A stretch of 64,000 nucleotides of DNA from Prevotella sp. (lineage in GTDB: Bacteria > Bacteroidota > Bacteroidia > Bacteroidales > Bacteroidaceae), in assembly GCA_017618275.1 (NCBI GenBank), contig JAFZUS010000009.1, positions 1-64,000 of the forward strand, read 5' to 3'. The notes beneath the pieces are model-generated. The model was given only the letters and a program-made list of their open reading frames with translations. It was not told where the DNA came from and ran no database searches. Below, in pieces: positions 1 through 9,203 of this stretch (positions within the stretch are counted from its first letter, which is position 1; every line of letters begins with the position of its first letter). Made by a program: the position numbers and the translations under genes.

Positions 1-1
1 G

Positions 2-2314
2 GGGAAACCCAACCAAGCTTTCTGGCAGAACATGGTCAAGAAGGAAAACCCCGACAAACTGGTGGGCAATAAGGTATGCGACTTTCGCAAGCCGACCGTT
101 CTGGACGGCTGGATGCTCAAACTGTTCCCCGATGAAAACGGACTGACGCTCGACCAGGTGCCTCACATCCATGAGATGCCATCGGAGCGCGTGTATGTTG
201 ATTTCAGATACCAGGTTATCGACATTGCCAATGGTAACGTCATTGTCGATACGCCGATGGAGCTCATTGCAGGCTATATCGGAACGGAAGTGGACACCCT
301 GACGCATGCCCTCACGCCCAAGATGGGTTGGATGGTGCGACAGATAGAGAGCAACGAAAAGATAGTAGAGAGTCTCAAGAAAAAGGCTGAAGAAGATTCT
401 TTCGATGGCCTCGATTTACGGGTGAACAGAGTGCCTGAGCACCTCGCCCAGTTGAAGTACATCAAGAGACTGACCCTCAACTTCACCGACAAGGTGGCGT
501 TGCCCGAGTGGTTCTACGGCCTGCAGATAGACAATCTGACCATAAAGGGTGAGATGAGCGATGAACAGGAAGCTGCCATCAAGAAACATTTCCCCAAAGC
601 TGATATCAGACGTATTAGAAAAACTCTGATCGTCACCAACGAGCCGCTGATCATCGTCGATAGTGTCATCTTCAAGGGTAAGCTGTCGGACATCGACCCT
701 GCCACCATCAAGTCGCAGCGCGTTTTGAAGGATGCCGCCGCAACGGCCGTCTATGGATCCCAAGGTGCAAACGGTGTGATCGAAATCACCACCAAGGGCT
801 TCGTCAAGCAGCGAGCAGAAGAACCATCTAAAACTGCGATAGCCTTGAAGGCTGGCGACAAGATCAGCGGCACGTTGAGCGACGATATGGGTCCGCTGAT
901 GGGTGCCACCGTCTGCGAGATTGACGCCAGTGGCCGTATCGTCGGATCGGCCATCACCGATAATAATGGCCAATTTACCATGAAGGTTCAGAATCCTGAG
1001 GATATCCTCCACTTCAGTTATGTGGGTATGAAGACCACCAAACTGGCTATCGACAAGACGGAATACAAGATCAAGTTGCAGCCGGTACCAACCCTGCAAG
1101 ACATATTGAAGAAGAGGCAATCCGGACCAAGCACGCTGCCCATCCCGCAGCGAGAGATTTACTACAAGGATCTCGATCAGATCATGGAGGAACGCGGAAT
1201 GGTGAAAGCGGAAGATTTGGAACTGGAAGGTGACCCCGTGATATCGAACAGGAACAACCCCCGTGGCCTGATCAGTCTGACGGATGAGGAACAGGCTTTG
1301 GTGACATCTGTCAACGACCTTGGTTTCAATCTGATCCGCACAATCTCGTTACTGGATCCCAAGAGCATCCTTCTGTCGCCCTTGGGCATGACCTTCGCCC
1401 TCGGACAAATCAACAACGGGGCTGCTGGTGAAACGAGGAAACAGATCAACCAGGTGTTGGGCTGTAAAGACAAGGAAACTGCCAAGATAAATATGTTCTG
1501 TCGTAAGATGCTCACTGAGGCGCCCCAACTCGACAAGACGACCCAGTTGGAAATCACCAACGAATTCATCTCGCCTAAGAGTTTCACCCCCAAGCCAGCC
1601 TTCACGCAGGTGGCCAAAGACAATTACGACACGAAATTCGAAACGTCGGAGTCAGAGGCGTTGAAGTTTACCCTGAAGAACACCATCGACTTCAAGGGCA
1701 TCTGGGCGGATAAGTTCCGTAAGACGAACACCCATGACGAGGTGTTCAGATGTGAGAGCGGCATGGAGACGACGGTGCCGATGATGAATCAGTTCCACCA
1801 GTTCTTCTATACCGAGAACGACCTCTGTCAGGCGCTCTGCCTGCCCTATAGCAATGGTGCCTACCAGATGATCGTCCTGTTGCCCAAGGAGGAAAAGACC
1901 GTCTGCGATGTGGCGGGGTCGCTGACGGCAGACAGTTGGAAGAAGATGTATGCTCAGATGCAACGAATCGATGTCGATGTGAAGTTGCCCCGCTTCGAGT
2001 CGGAGTCAGAGGTGAATCTCGCTGGCACGATGACGCCACTCATGCCCAACGCCTTCAGGATGAATAAGGCGGATTTCTCCCATCTCTTCGAAGTGAAATC
2101 CTGCATTGACAGGATCAAGCAGAAAGGTCACATCAAGGTTGATGAGACGGGCGCTGAGGCATCCGTCATCACTTCCTTGCAAGGAGACCTTGGGTCTGTG
2201 AAAACAGTACAGCCTGACACCGTCCGCTTCTACGCCAATCATCCGTTCCTCTATTTCATCAGGGAGTGGTCAACCGGCACCATCTTCTTTATCGGACAAT
2301 ATATGGGAATATGA
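2..2314 (+). CDS. Mosaic exported protein: DUF4419 / plug-like / carboxypeptidase-regulatory / serpin (5' truncated)
   Basis: The reading frame is open from nucleotide 2. Its first residues (GKPNQAFWQ) match an internal stretch of the next gene (GNPNQKFWQ), so the true start lies outside the window and the Met at 32 is internal. Domain order is: the C-terminal part of DUF4419 (to about nt 600); a short TonB-plug-like module around 640-800 ending in GANGVIEITTKG but with no barrel after it; a carboxypeptidase-regulatory-like beta-sandwich (about 845-1090); and a full serpin (about 1270-2310). The serpin call rests on the hinge VDETGAEASVIT, the block HPFLYFIREWSTG and an overall length near 340 residues. 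Serpins inhibit serine or cysteine proteases by trapping. An outer-surface or periplasmic location is inferred from the paralogues' signal peptides. The stop overlaps the next start as ATGA. Confidence 0.85.
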   Translation, partial: GKPNQAFWQNMVKKENPDKLVGNKVCDFRKPTVLDGWMLKLFPDENGLTLDQVPHIHEMPSERVYVDFRYQVIDIANGNVIVDTPMELIAGYIGTEVDTLTHALTPKMGWMVRQIESNEKIVESLKKKAEEDSFDGLDLRVNRVPEHLAQLKYIKRLTLNFTDKVALPEWFYGLQIDNLTIKGEMSDEQEAAIKKHFPKADIRRIRKTLIVTNEPLIIVDSVIFKGKLSDIDPATIKSQRVLKDAAATAVYGSQGANGVIEITTKGFVKQRAEEPSKTAIALKAGDKISGTLSDDMGPLMGATVCEIDASGRIVGSAITDNNGQFTMKVQNPEDILHFSYVGMKTTKLAIDKTEYKIKLQPVPTLQDILKKRQSGPSTLPIPQREIYYKDLDQIMEERGMVKAEDLELEGDPVISNRNNPRGLISLTDEEQALVTSVNDLGFNLIRTISLLDPKSILLSPLGMTFALGQINNGAAGETRKQINQVLGCKDKETAKINMFCRKMLTEAPQLDKTTQLEITNEFISPKSFTPKPAFTQVAKDNYDTKFETSESEALKFTLKNTIDFKGIWADKFRKTNTHDEVFRCESGMETTVPMMNQFHQFFYTENDLCQALCLPYSNGAYQMIVLLPKEEKTVCDVAGSLTADSWKKMYAQMQRIDVDVKLPRFESESEVNLAGTMTPLMPNAFRMNKADFSHLFEVKSCIDRIKQKGHIKVDETGAEASVITSLQGDLGSVKTVQPDTVRFYANHPFLYFIREWSTGTIFFIGQYMGI

Positions 2315-4062
2315 AAAAAAGTTTTATCATCATCGTGCTGGCACTCATCGCCAGCCTGGCTACAGCGCAGACAAAATTTACGGTTGACGAAGACCTGCCC
2401 GCCCCCAAGCAGACCATCACCAAATACAACGATAAGTTTATTATCGCACAGATTATCAACACCTTAGGGGTGTCTCAAGAAGATTATCGCGTGTTGAAGA
2501 CCAGTTTTGAAGGTCAGCAACTGGCCCACATAGGCAAGGACAACTTCTTCAAGTGCATCGTGCAGGCCTATGCCGACCACCGTCCGCTAGTGCTGTCGCC
2601 CGACATGGTGTGGCTCGTCATCAGTCAGGGGTTCTCCCGATATGTGAATGCCCATGCTGAGGAGATGCGCGACCTGCTGGTGTTTCATGAGGGGAAGATG
2701 GAACTCGTGACCCTCTCCAATAATAATATCTTCTCACCCAGTGCCGACTGGGAACTCCTGCTGAATGACTTCTCCACCTGCATTGCCAACAATACCAAGG
2801 GTGAGTTGGCCGACCTGATGACGGCCGACTTCACCACCACCGGCATCACCGAGCGCATCGCCTCGCAGATCTCGCTGATGGATGTCGTCAAGCATTATTT
2901 CATCTATACCAGAATCTCAGCCGCCTGTGGCATCCCCTCGATCACACTCAAGGGCTCACCCTTCGACTGGCAAAAGGTGCTCGACAAGGCCCGCTGCCTG
3001 AGGAAATACAATCTGGAAAAGTGGTCTGACGATCTGGTGGCCATCCTAAAGGAGTTTGTCGAAGCCTCCAAGGGTAACCCCAACCAGAAGTTCTGGCAGG
3101 GTATCGTCAATAAAAAGCGTGTTGACCAACTGAAAACTGACAATTCGTGTGATCCTGATCCTGCAAAGATGACCAAGTTGGATGGCTGGTTTCTGAAGTT
3201 CTTCCCCAATAATCAGGGTGAGACACCCGACAAGGTGGAGTGGAACCATGATATGCCTTCGGAGATGGTGCACGTGAATTTCCGGCAGGTACTCACCGAC
3301 CCCGCTACCGGCGTGCCGCTTGACACCATCCCCATCCAGTTGTGGGCAGGTTTCGTGGGCATTGAGGAAGATGCCAAGACGTACGCCCTCACGCCCAAGA
3401 TCGGCTGGCTGGCACGTATTGGCGATGAGGAATCCGATGAACTCGGACGTTATAAGGAACTCAACAAGTATGGGGGCAATATCAATATCGATTTGAGCAG
3501 AGGTCAGGAAGTGCCCGTTGCGCTCTCTAAGATGGAGCACATCCGTACGCTGCATCTCCATTTCTGGCACAGTCCCGTCGTCATCCCCGAATGGTTGGAC
3601 AAGATCCCCATCGACGAACTCCACATCATGGGCGAATTCACCGACGAAAAGGAAGCCCAGTTGCGCCAGCGGTTACCGAATGTCATCATCGAAAGAGTTG
3701 ATAACATCGTCAAGTCGCTCAAGCCGCTGCCAGCAGACCAGAAGACGGAGAAGCCTCCTAAACCGAAGAAGATGAAAGCCGGCGACAGGATCAGCGGCAC
3801 CGTGAGCGACGAATTGGGGCCCCTGGTTGGTGCTACCGTCATGGAGGTTGACGAGGAAGGTCGCAACGTGGGCTATGCCACCACCGACATCAACGGCCAG
3901 TTCAAACTCAAGATCGTGAATCCCCGACACCTGATCAGTGTCTCATACGTTGGATTGAAGACCGTAACGCTCCTCATCAAAAGCGAACCGTATAACGTCA
4001 TGATGCAGCCGAGTACGACTTTAGAGCGTGTCCCTATTAATTCACAAATCAGAGTCTATTAA
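2311..4062 (+). CDS. Exported DUF4419 protein with C-terminal carboxypeptidase-regulatory-like domain
   Basis: This 583-residue protein starts at the ATG at 2311, which gives a clean signal peptide (MKKSFIIIVLALIASLATAQ) and an ATGA overlap with the upstream gene; the upstream in-frame Met at 2266 lies inside that gene's serpin. DUF4419 covers about residues 30-480 (for example SPDMVWLVISQGFSRYV). DUF4419 has no established function. A beta-sandwich related to the carboxypeptidase D regulatory domain follows (about 489-570, ISGTVSDELGPLVGATV) and the protein ends there, with no plug-like or serpin part. It therefore looks like a serpin-less sibling of the first gene. It is probably co-transcribed with its neighbours. 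The partner or substrate cannot be read from the sequence. Confidence 0.85.
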   Translation: MKKSFIIIVLALIASLATAQTKFTVDEDLPAPKQTITKYNDKFIIAQIINTLGVSQEDYRVLKTSFEGQQLAHIGKDNFFKCIVQAYADHRPLVLSPDMVWLVISQGFSRYVNAHAEEMRDLLVFHEGKMELVTLSNNNIFSPSADWELLLNDFSTCIANNTKGELADLMTADFTTTGITERIASQISLMDVVKHYFIYTRISAACGIPSITLKGSPFDWQKVLDKARCLRKYNLEKWSDDLVAILKEFVEASKGNPNQKFWQGIVNKKRVDQLKTDNSCDPDPAKMTKLDGWFLKFFPNNQGETPDKVEWNHDMPSEMVHVNFRQVLTDPATGVPLDTIPIQLWAGFVGIEEDAKTYALTPKIGWLARIGDEESDELGRYKELNKYGGNINIDLSRGQEVPVALSKMEHIRTLHLHFWHSPVVIPEWLDKIPIDELHIMGEFTDEKEAQLRQRLPNVIIERVDNIVKSLKPLPADQKTEKPPKPKKMKAGDRISGTVSDELGPLVGATVMEVDEEGRNVGYATTDINGQFKLKIVNPRHLISVSYVGLKTVTLLIKSEPYNVMMQPSTTLERVPINSQIRVY

Positions 4063-4072
4063 AACCAAAACA

Positions 4073-7000
4073 ATGACCCACATACGAACATGGATGCTTG
4101 CCGCCATCCTCACCATTTGCGGCACCATGAACGGCTTCGCCCAGCAGCCAGAGGACTTGCGGGGCATACCCGGCACCTGGTTCTTTCTGGCCAAGTTGGA
4201 CAACCCTGTCGATACGCTCCTGATCCTCCCGTCGAACATCCAACCGCCAAAGAAAGTGATAGCGTTGGTGAAGGACGAACATGGATTGTTCATGTTCAAC
4301 ACCCGACTCACCGAGCCATGCAACTATAGTATTTTCACGCCCCCGAATGTTGACATCGACGATTTCTTCTCTTTCAACGTCCATGCCGAGCCCGGCGAGG
4401 TGCTCTCGGTGCAGGGCTGTTTTGATGTCAACAAGCCCGTCTATGGTCTCACCTTCCGCGGCTCCCGCTACTACAAGGATTACACCGAGGCCTTCATGCG
4501 CCTGAATGCTCCACCTGAGGAAGAGAACGATGAAGAAAGCGACTCCGTGCTCATCGTCATCGACGGGAAGATGCTCCCGAAGTCCATGAACCCGCAACTC
4601 CTGAATCACATCCCCAGGCGATACACCGGTGAGGACGAACCCAAGGGCGTGCTTCAGCAGTCCATCGCCGAGGGCAAACTCAAGAGCGATCTTCAACCAT
4701 ACTTCTTTAAGCGCAAACAATACATCGACAAAATCAGGGCTCTTGTTGATGTGGCTGCAGCGGCGATCTATGGAAGAATCGGAGCCTACGGTGCTATTGA
4801 AATCACCACCAGACCGTTCCTGTCCGTCGCACCACTTTCACCTGGCGAGACAAAAGCCCGTCGCCTGACGTACCTTCTGGATGCCTATCCCGGTAGCCAC
4901 AATTTCGGTTCCTATTCGTCTTTCAGGAATGACGGCTTCATCTATAACGGTGAAAGCCATGCCTTCGATCCTGATCTGTTTGACACGCCTGTCAAGGAGC
5001 ATTTCTTCGGACAGATGACGAGCCAACATGGCCATATGACTCACGAATACTATGGCCCTGTGGGCAGCGATACCCACGGCATCTATGTGCCGCTTATCCG
5101 CGAGGTAGAGGTAGAAATACCAAGCATCGTCGATGAGGCCCATTTCGATTCCATCGTCAACGACATCCGACAAGCCGCCAGGCAGGCCGACAAATCCATT
5201 GAGCGAGCCGACAGTCTCGTACGTCTAGCGTTCATCTTCGGGGGAAAAGTCAAAGAGGGCAAACCCCATTCCTACATGACCCACCCGCTAAAGCAGGATG
5301 GTTCCATCGTCAAGGAAAGCAGATACTATTTCACGCCCGATGCCAAGGCAGAATCCTACTGGTGGGCTGAAGCCTACTATAAATCCACCAGTCCCCGGCG
5401 ATTAGTCATGAACCTGATCTCCGTCGATAAGCTCTACGCCTCCGACTGCCCCGCCATCCTTGAAAACCGCCGTCACATCGAAGGTACGGTACTGGATGAT
5501 GATAACGGGAAGCCCGTCGCCGATGCCCTCGCCTATATCGAAGGCACCATGGGGACTTACGATGTCGGAGGGGTCAAGACAGACAACAAGGGGCATTTTG
5601 CCCTTTGGTTGCCATACCGCCACCAGAATGTCAGAGTAAGAAAGTCCGGCTACAAAGATGCTTATTGGATCCAACCCGCTGACACCGCTTTCACCATCAG
5701 CCTGATTCCTGAGACATCTCCAAAGACTCAACCATCACCCATCAAGGAGGTCATTTACGAAGGGGAAGGCACCGTGAAGGCTGGCGACACGATCAGCGGT
5801 ACCGTGAGTGACGATATGGGTCCGCTGATGGGTGCCACAGTCTGCGAGATTGCCAGCAGTGGACGTATCATCGAGTCGGCCATCACCGATAATAATGGGC
5901 ATTTTGTCATGAAGGTTAAGAATCCTGAAGACCAACTCCGCTTCAGTTATGTGGGTATGAAGACCATCAAACTGGCTATCGACAAGAAGGAATACATGAT
6001 CATCATGGAGTCGTCAGTGATTTCTCCTTTTCCGCGTTCTACTGATGGGCAAAGCGGCTACAGATTTATACCAGTTGAGGGTCAAAGACAAGTCAATGGT
6101 AAGGGACTGCCCATCCCGATGAGAGAGGTGTCCGATGGCGTTGAGCCTATCTCAATGGCGGAATTTGAGGCACTCGGAATGGTGAAAGCGGAAGATGCTG
6201 AGAATAACCCGCTTGTCAAGGTCAACTTGTCGGATGAAGAGCAGGCTTTGGTGACATCTGTCAACGACCTTGGCTTCAACCTGTTTCGCAAGGTAGGATC
6301 TGTCAACGACCTTGGTTTCGAACAGTTCCGCAAGGCAGGGGCCGACGAGAGTATCCTGCTGTCGCCCTTGGGCATGACCTACGCCCTGGGACTGATCAAC
6401 AACGGGGCTGCCGGCAAGACGAGGAAGCAGATCAACCAGGTGTTGGGCTGCGACGACATAGGAGCCGATAAAGTCAACAGTTTCTGTCGCAAAATGCTCA
6501 CTGAGACACCCAGACTCGACAAGTTGGCCAAGATGGAGATCACTAACGAATTCTACTCGCCTAAGGATTTAACCCCCAAGCCGGCCTTCACACAGATGGC
6601 TAAAGACAGTTATGACACGCAATTCGCGGAGTCGGAGTCAGACCTGTTGACTTTTACTCTGGTGAACACCATTAATTTCAAGGGCATCTGGAAGGACAAG
6701 TTCCTGAAGGGTGACACAGAGGACGAGGTGTTCAGAGGTGAGGACGGCAAGGAGTCGATGGTGCCGATGATGAATCAGACAAGCCGATTCTACTATACCG
6801 ACAACGACCTCTGTCAGGCGCTCTGCATGCCCTATAGCAATGGCGCCTATCAGATGATCGTCCTGTTGCCGAAGGAGGGTAAGACCGTACAGGAGGTGGC
6901 CCAGTCGCTCACGGCCGACAGTTGGAAGAAGATGTATGACCAGATGAGGGAAGTCCGTGTCGACGTGAAGTTGCCACGCTTTGAGTCGGAGTCAGAGGTG

Positions 7001-7309
7001 AATCTCACCGGTATTATGTCGGCACTCATGCCCAATGCCTTCAGTATGAATAAGGCGGATTTCTCCAATCTCTTCGATGTGAAATCCTGCATCGCCAGGA
7101 TCATGCAGAAAGGCCACATCAAGGTCGACGAGACAGGCACTGAGGCAACTGTCGCCACTATTTTGCAAGGACGTATTTCGGGGCTGGATGTTGTACCGCC
7201 GCCCCCAGCAATCCCCTTCCACGCCACACACCCATTCCTCTATTTCATCAGGGAATGGTCGACTGGCACCATCTTCTTTATCGGACAATATACGGGAACA
7301 GAAGGGTGA
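4073..7309 (+). CDS. Mosaic exported serpin with plug-like and two carboxypeptidase-regulatory-like domains
   Basis: This 1078-residue protein starts at the ATG at 4073, which begins a signal peptide ending near GFAQQ; it lies 10 bp after the previous stop. Residues 25-220 are unrecognised and replace DUF4419. A plug-like module follows (about 223-250, AYGAIEITTRPF), then two carboxypeptidase-regulatory-like domains (about 467-546 and 567-646) and a serpin (about 720-1076) with hinge VDETGTEATVAT and block HPFLYFIREWSTG. Parts of the second regulatory domain and of the serpin are nearly identical in DNA to the first gene, which indicates a recent segmental duplication or gene conversion. A 14-residue segment at the start of the serpin (SVNDLGF.) is duplicated in tandem. 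The P9-P12 hinge residues are small, as in inhibitory serpins; the target protease is unknown. Confidence 0.87.
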   Translation: MTHIRTWMLAAILTICGTMNGFAQQPEDLRGIPGTWFFLAKLDNPVDTLLILPSNIQPPKKVIALVKDEHGLFMFNTRLTEPCNYSIFTPPNVDIDDFFSFNVHAEPGEVLSVQGCFDVNKPVYGLTFRGSRYYKDYTEAFMRLNAPPEEENDEESDSVLIVIDGKMLPKSMNPQLLNHIPRRYTGEDEPKGVLQQSIAEGKLKSDLQPYFFKRKQYIDKIRALVDVAAAAIYGRIGAYGAIEITTRPFLSVAPLSPGETKARRLTYLLDAYPGSHNFGSYSSFRNDGFIYNGESHAFDPDLFDTPVKEHFFGQMTSQHGHMTHEYYGPVGSDTHGIYVPLIREVEVEIPSIVDEAHFDSIVNDIRQAARQADKSIERADSLVRLAFIFGGKVKEGKPHSYMTHPLKQDGSIVKESRYYFTPDAKAESYWWAEAYYKSTSPRRLVMNLISVDKLYASDCPAILENRRHIEGTVLDDDNGKPVADALAYIEGTMGTYDVGGVKTDNKGHFALWLPYRHQNVRVRKSGYKDAYWIQPADTAFTISLIPETSPKTQPSPIKEVIYEGEGTVKAGDTISGTVSDDMGPLMGATVCEIASSGRIIESAITDNNGHFVMKVKNPEDQLRFSYVGMKTIKLAIDKKEYMIIMESSVISPFPRSTDGQSGYRFIPVEGQRQVNGKGLPIPMREVSDGVEPISMAEFEALGMVKAEDAENNPLVKVNLSDEEQALVTSVNDLGFNLFRKVGSVNDLGFEQFRKAGADESILLSPLGMTYALGLINNGAAGKTRKQINQVLGCDDIGADKVNSFCRKMLTETPRLDKLAKMEITNEFYSPKDLTPKPAFTQMAKDSYDTQFAESESDLLTFTLVNTINFKGIWKDKFLKGDTEDEVFRGEDGKESMVPMMNQTSRFYYTDNDLCQALCMPYSNGAYQMIVLLPKEGKTVQEVAQSLTADSWKKMYDQMREVRVDVKLPRFESESEVNLTGIMSALMPNAFSMNKADFSNLFDVKSCIARIMQKGHIKVDETGTEATVATILQGRISGLDVVPPPPAIPFHATHPFLYFIREWSTGTIFFIGQYTGTEG

Positions 7310-7320
7310 GGCAGGCAGTT

Positions 7321-7998
7321 ATGAAACAGAAGTATTTGGTGATTGTGCTCTTGGGACTGATAGTGGTGTCGGGAGCGACGAGTTTCAAGAGTTATCAGGC
7401 CACAGAGCGGTTGGTAGAGGATGACATGAGCCAAGCCTTGGCATCGGCACTCGCAGAACAACAGAACGATGTGATCAGCGCCGACACCATCCGGGTGTTC
7501 AACAGTTATCTGCAACTGGAACAGTTGCGAGGTCATGCGATGCTGGCAGTGGATACCCGACAGAAGGGTTTCAAGTGCGTGGCAAAATGCTCCACTGCCA
7601 CCATCTTTGCAATGTCTGACCAGCGACCCGCCTCCATACTCTGGGCGCTCACTTTGATATGGGCAGGATTCTGTTTTTTAAGAGTCAGGAGACAGGAGTC
7701 AGGAGTCGGGACTTTTGGAGGACTGTATCTTGCAGAGTCAGAGGGACGTTTCTATGATGCTGAAGGTAGGCTGGTAAAACTGACCCCTATGCAACAGCAG
7801 TTGATGGAGATGTTCTTCCGTTCGTCGTCGCACTCGTTGACGAAGACGGAGATCTGCGACGCCCTATGGCCCAAGAAACCCGATGCCAGCGAAACGCTCT
7901 ACACCCTCATCCGTCGCATCAAACCCGTCATTGAGGCACATTCCGACCTACGCATCGAAGTAGATAGGGGCAGGTCTTATGAACTCAGGATCAAGTAG
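7321..7998 (+). CDS. Membrane-anchored winged-helix transcriptional regulator (ToxR-like layout)
   Basis: This 225-residue protein has a hydrophobic N-terminal segment (residues 4-22), a roughly 80-residue loop, a second membrane segment (about 103-122, ILWALTLIWAGFCFL) and a C-terminal OmpR/PhoB-type winged helix (about 142-225, KLTPMQQQLMEMF ... TLIRRIKPVI). With two membrane spans, both the N-terminus and the DNA-binding domain would be cytoplasmic and the loop periplasmic. The start at 7321 lies 11 bp after the serpin gene, and in-frame upstream Mets fall inside that gene. It probably belongs to the serpin operon and senses an envelope signal. Three palindromic repeats begin just after its stop codon and are candidate binding sites. 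Confidence 0.82.
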   Translation: MKQKYLVIVLLGLIVVSGATSFKSYQATERLVEDDMSQALASALAEQQNDVISADTIRVFNSYLQLEQLRGHAMLAVDTRQKGFKCVAKCSTATIFAMSDQRPASILWALTLIWAGFCFLRVRRQESGVGTFGGLYLAESEGRFYDAEGRLVKLTPMQQQLMEMFFRSSSHSLTKTEICDALWPKKPDASETLYTLIRRIKPVIEAHSDLRIEVDRGRSYELRIK

Positions 7999-8008
7999 AT
8001 AGGTAGTC

Positions 8009-8039
8009 TGTCAGACAATTGTCAGACAAATGTCAGACA
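8009..8039 (+). promoter_or_regulatory. Three phased palindromic sites TGTCAGACA
   Basis: The perfect palindrome TGTC-A-GACA occurs at 8009-8017, 8020-8028 and 8031-8039, each start 11 bp after the last. The sites lie directly upstream of the promoter of the gene at 8092 and directly after the winged-helix regulator gene. This is the arrangement expected of a multi-site operator bound on one face of the helix; the binding protein is inferred, not shown. Confidence 0.6.
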
Positions 8040-8045
8040 GTTTTT

Positions 8046-8077
8046 TTCGCCCATGTTTAAATCTCTTCATACCTTTG
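8046..8077 (+). promoter_or_regulatory. Bacteroidota-type promoter
   Basis: The -7 element TACCTTTG is at 8070-8077; a weak -33 match (TTCG) lies 20 bp upstream at 8046-8049. The start codon is only 14 bp downstream, so the leader would be very short. Confidence 0.6.
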
Positions 8078-8091
8078 CAGCAAAAAAAGAT

Positions 8092-8634
8092 ATGAAGAGA
8101 TTTTTGTTTTTATCGATGTTGGCTTTCATTGGTATCATGATATGGGTTTCCGTTCATGAGAAGGAGGATGACATGCCCTTACCGCAGAAGGTGGAACGGG
8201 CGATGCGACTCACACGGATGATGGAGTATCAGGATAGCGACTATGGCTATACCGTCCGTTATCCCTCATTCTTCGAGCAGACCGACGACTCGTTGATGGA
8301 TATGGGCTGTTGCCGTTTCAGTTTCTGGCAGGACAGTACAGAGATAGTACAGACGGTATTCGTGGAACAGAATCCGGACAGTCTGACAATTGGTCAGGCA
8401 ATGGCAAAATACGCTTCAGAACTCCATGCCACTCAGCAGCGTAAAGGCGATGACTCCTTCATCTTATCAGGCCATATCCATAGTGATGACGGACGAATCA
8501 CGAGCCGCCACTACTATGCCAAGTTCGTGCAGCACCGCAAACTCTGGTTTGTGCAGACACTGGCCTATCCAGAGGATTGCGAACACGCCGTCCAGCGCCT
8601 TCTCCGTGAGATTGACAACTGGAAGGTATGGTAA
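8092..8634 (+). CDS. Hypothetical membrane-anchored protein
   Basis: This 180-residue protein is not recognised. It starts at the ATG at 8092, just after a good promoter; the in-frame ATG at 8053 lies upstream of the -7 element and is therefore not the start. An N-terminal hydrophobic stretch (residues 3-20) is a signal anchor or an uncleaved signal peptide, followed by a soluble domain of about 155 residues rich in aromatic and charged residues (YGYTVRYPSFF ... HYYAKFVQHRKLWFVQTLAYP). The alternating pattern resembles small periplasmic domains that bind a partner, but no family is claimed. The phased palindromes upstream suggest control by the neighbouring regulator. Confidence 0.7.
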   Translation: MKRFLFLSMLAFIGIMIWVSVHEKEDDMPLPQKVERAMRLTRMMEYQDSDYGYTVRYPSFFEQTDDSLMDMGCCRFSFWQDSTEIVQTVFVEQNPDSLTIGQAMAKYASELHATQQRKGDDSFILSGHIHSDDGRITSRHYYAKFVQHRKLWFVQTLAYPEDCEHAVQRLLREIDNWKVW

Positions 8635-8708
8635 AGATGTTAAGTTATGCTAAACTCAGTTTGGTTTTGACGATTTGGTGTGTTTAATAGATGTAATGCG
8701 AGATTAGA

Positions 8709-9203
8709 ATGGATAGAAGTGCATTTGAACGCATGGCCCGCACGTGGCGAGAGAAGGCTCTCAGCGTGAGCCGGCACTACGGGGCGGGCAGGGAAGAGGC
8801 AGAGGACATCGCCCAGGATGTGATGCTCCGCCTGTGGCAGATGCACGACGAACTGGAACGGTATGATTCTGTGGAGGCACTGGCAGCACTGATGGCAAGG
8901 CATCTGCTGAGGAACCACCAGAGACGACGACAACCAGAAACGCTCGACGAGGCGATTGTAGTTGGTATCAGTACCAGTCCTCACGACATGTTGGAGATCA
9001 AGGAAGACGACGAATGGCTGACGGCCCGACTACAGCAACTGCCCACCACACAACGCACCTTATTATATATGCGACAGGTGGAGCGGCGCAGCCACGAAGA
9101 GATAGCCCATCTGTTGGGTATAGAAATCACATCGGTAAGTACACTGTTGGCCAGGGCGCGACGGACACTATTGGAAGAAATAAAACGAAGGAACAAGATA
9201 TGA
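8709..9203 (+). CDS. ECF-type RNA polymerase sigma-70 factor
   Basis: This 164-residue protein has the two domains of an ECF sigma factor. Region 2 is near residues 20-60 (EEAEDIAQDVMLRLWQM), and region 4 with its helix-turn-helix is near 105-160 (LPTTQRTLLYMRQVERRSHEEIAHLLG). It would direct core polymerase to promoters of a small regulon, usually including its own operon. Its stop overlaps the next start (ATGA), the usual coupling of a sigma gene to its anti-sigma gene. The 74 bp upstream of the start holds no convincing TAnnTTTG element. Confidence 0.9.
   Translation: MDRSAFERMARTWREKALSVSRHYGAGREEAEDIAQDVMLRLWQMHDELERYDSVEALAALMARHLLRNHQRRRQPETLDEAIVVGISTSPHDMLEIKEDDEWLTARLQQLPTTQRTLLYMRQVERRSHEEIAHLLGIEITSVSTLLARARRTLLEEIKRRNKI

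Noticed and set aside
32..34. Start codon of the first gene at 32
   Set aside because: Homology with the next gene continues upstream of it to the window edge, so this Met is internal.
640..800. Full TonB-dependent receptor in the first gene
   Set aside because: Only a short plug-like segment is present; no barrel follows, and the rest is a regulatory-like domain and a serpin.
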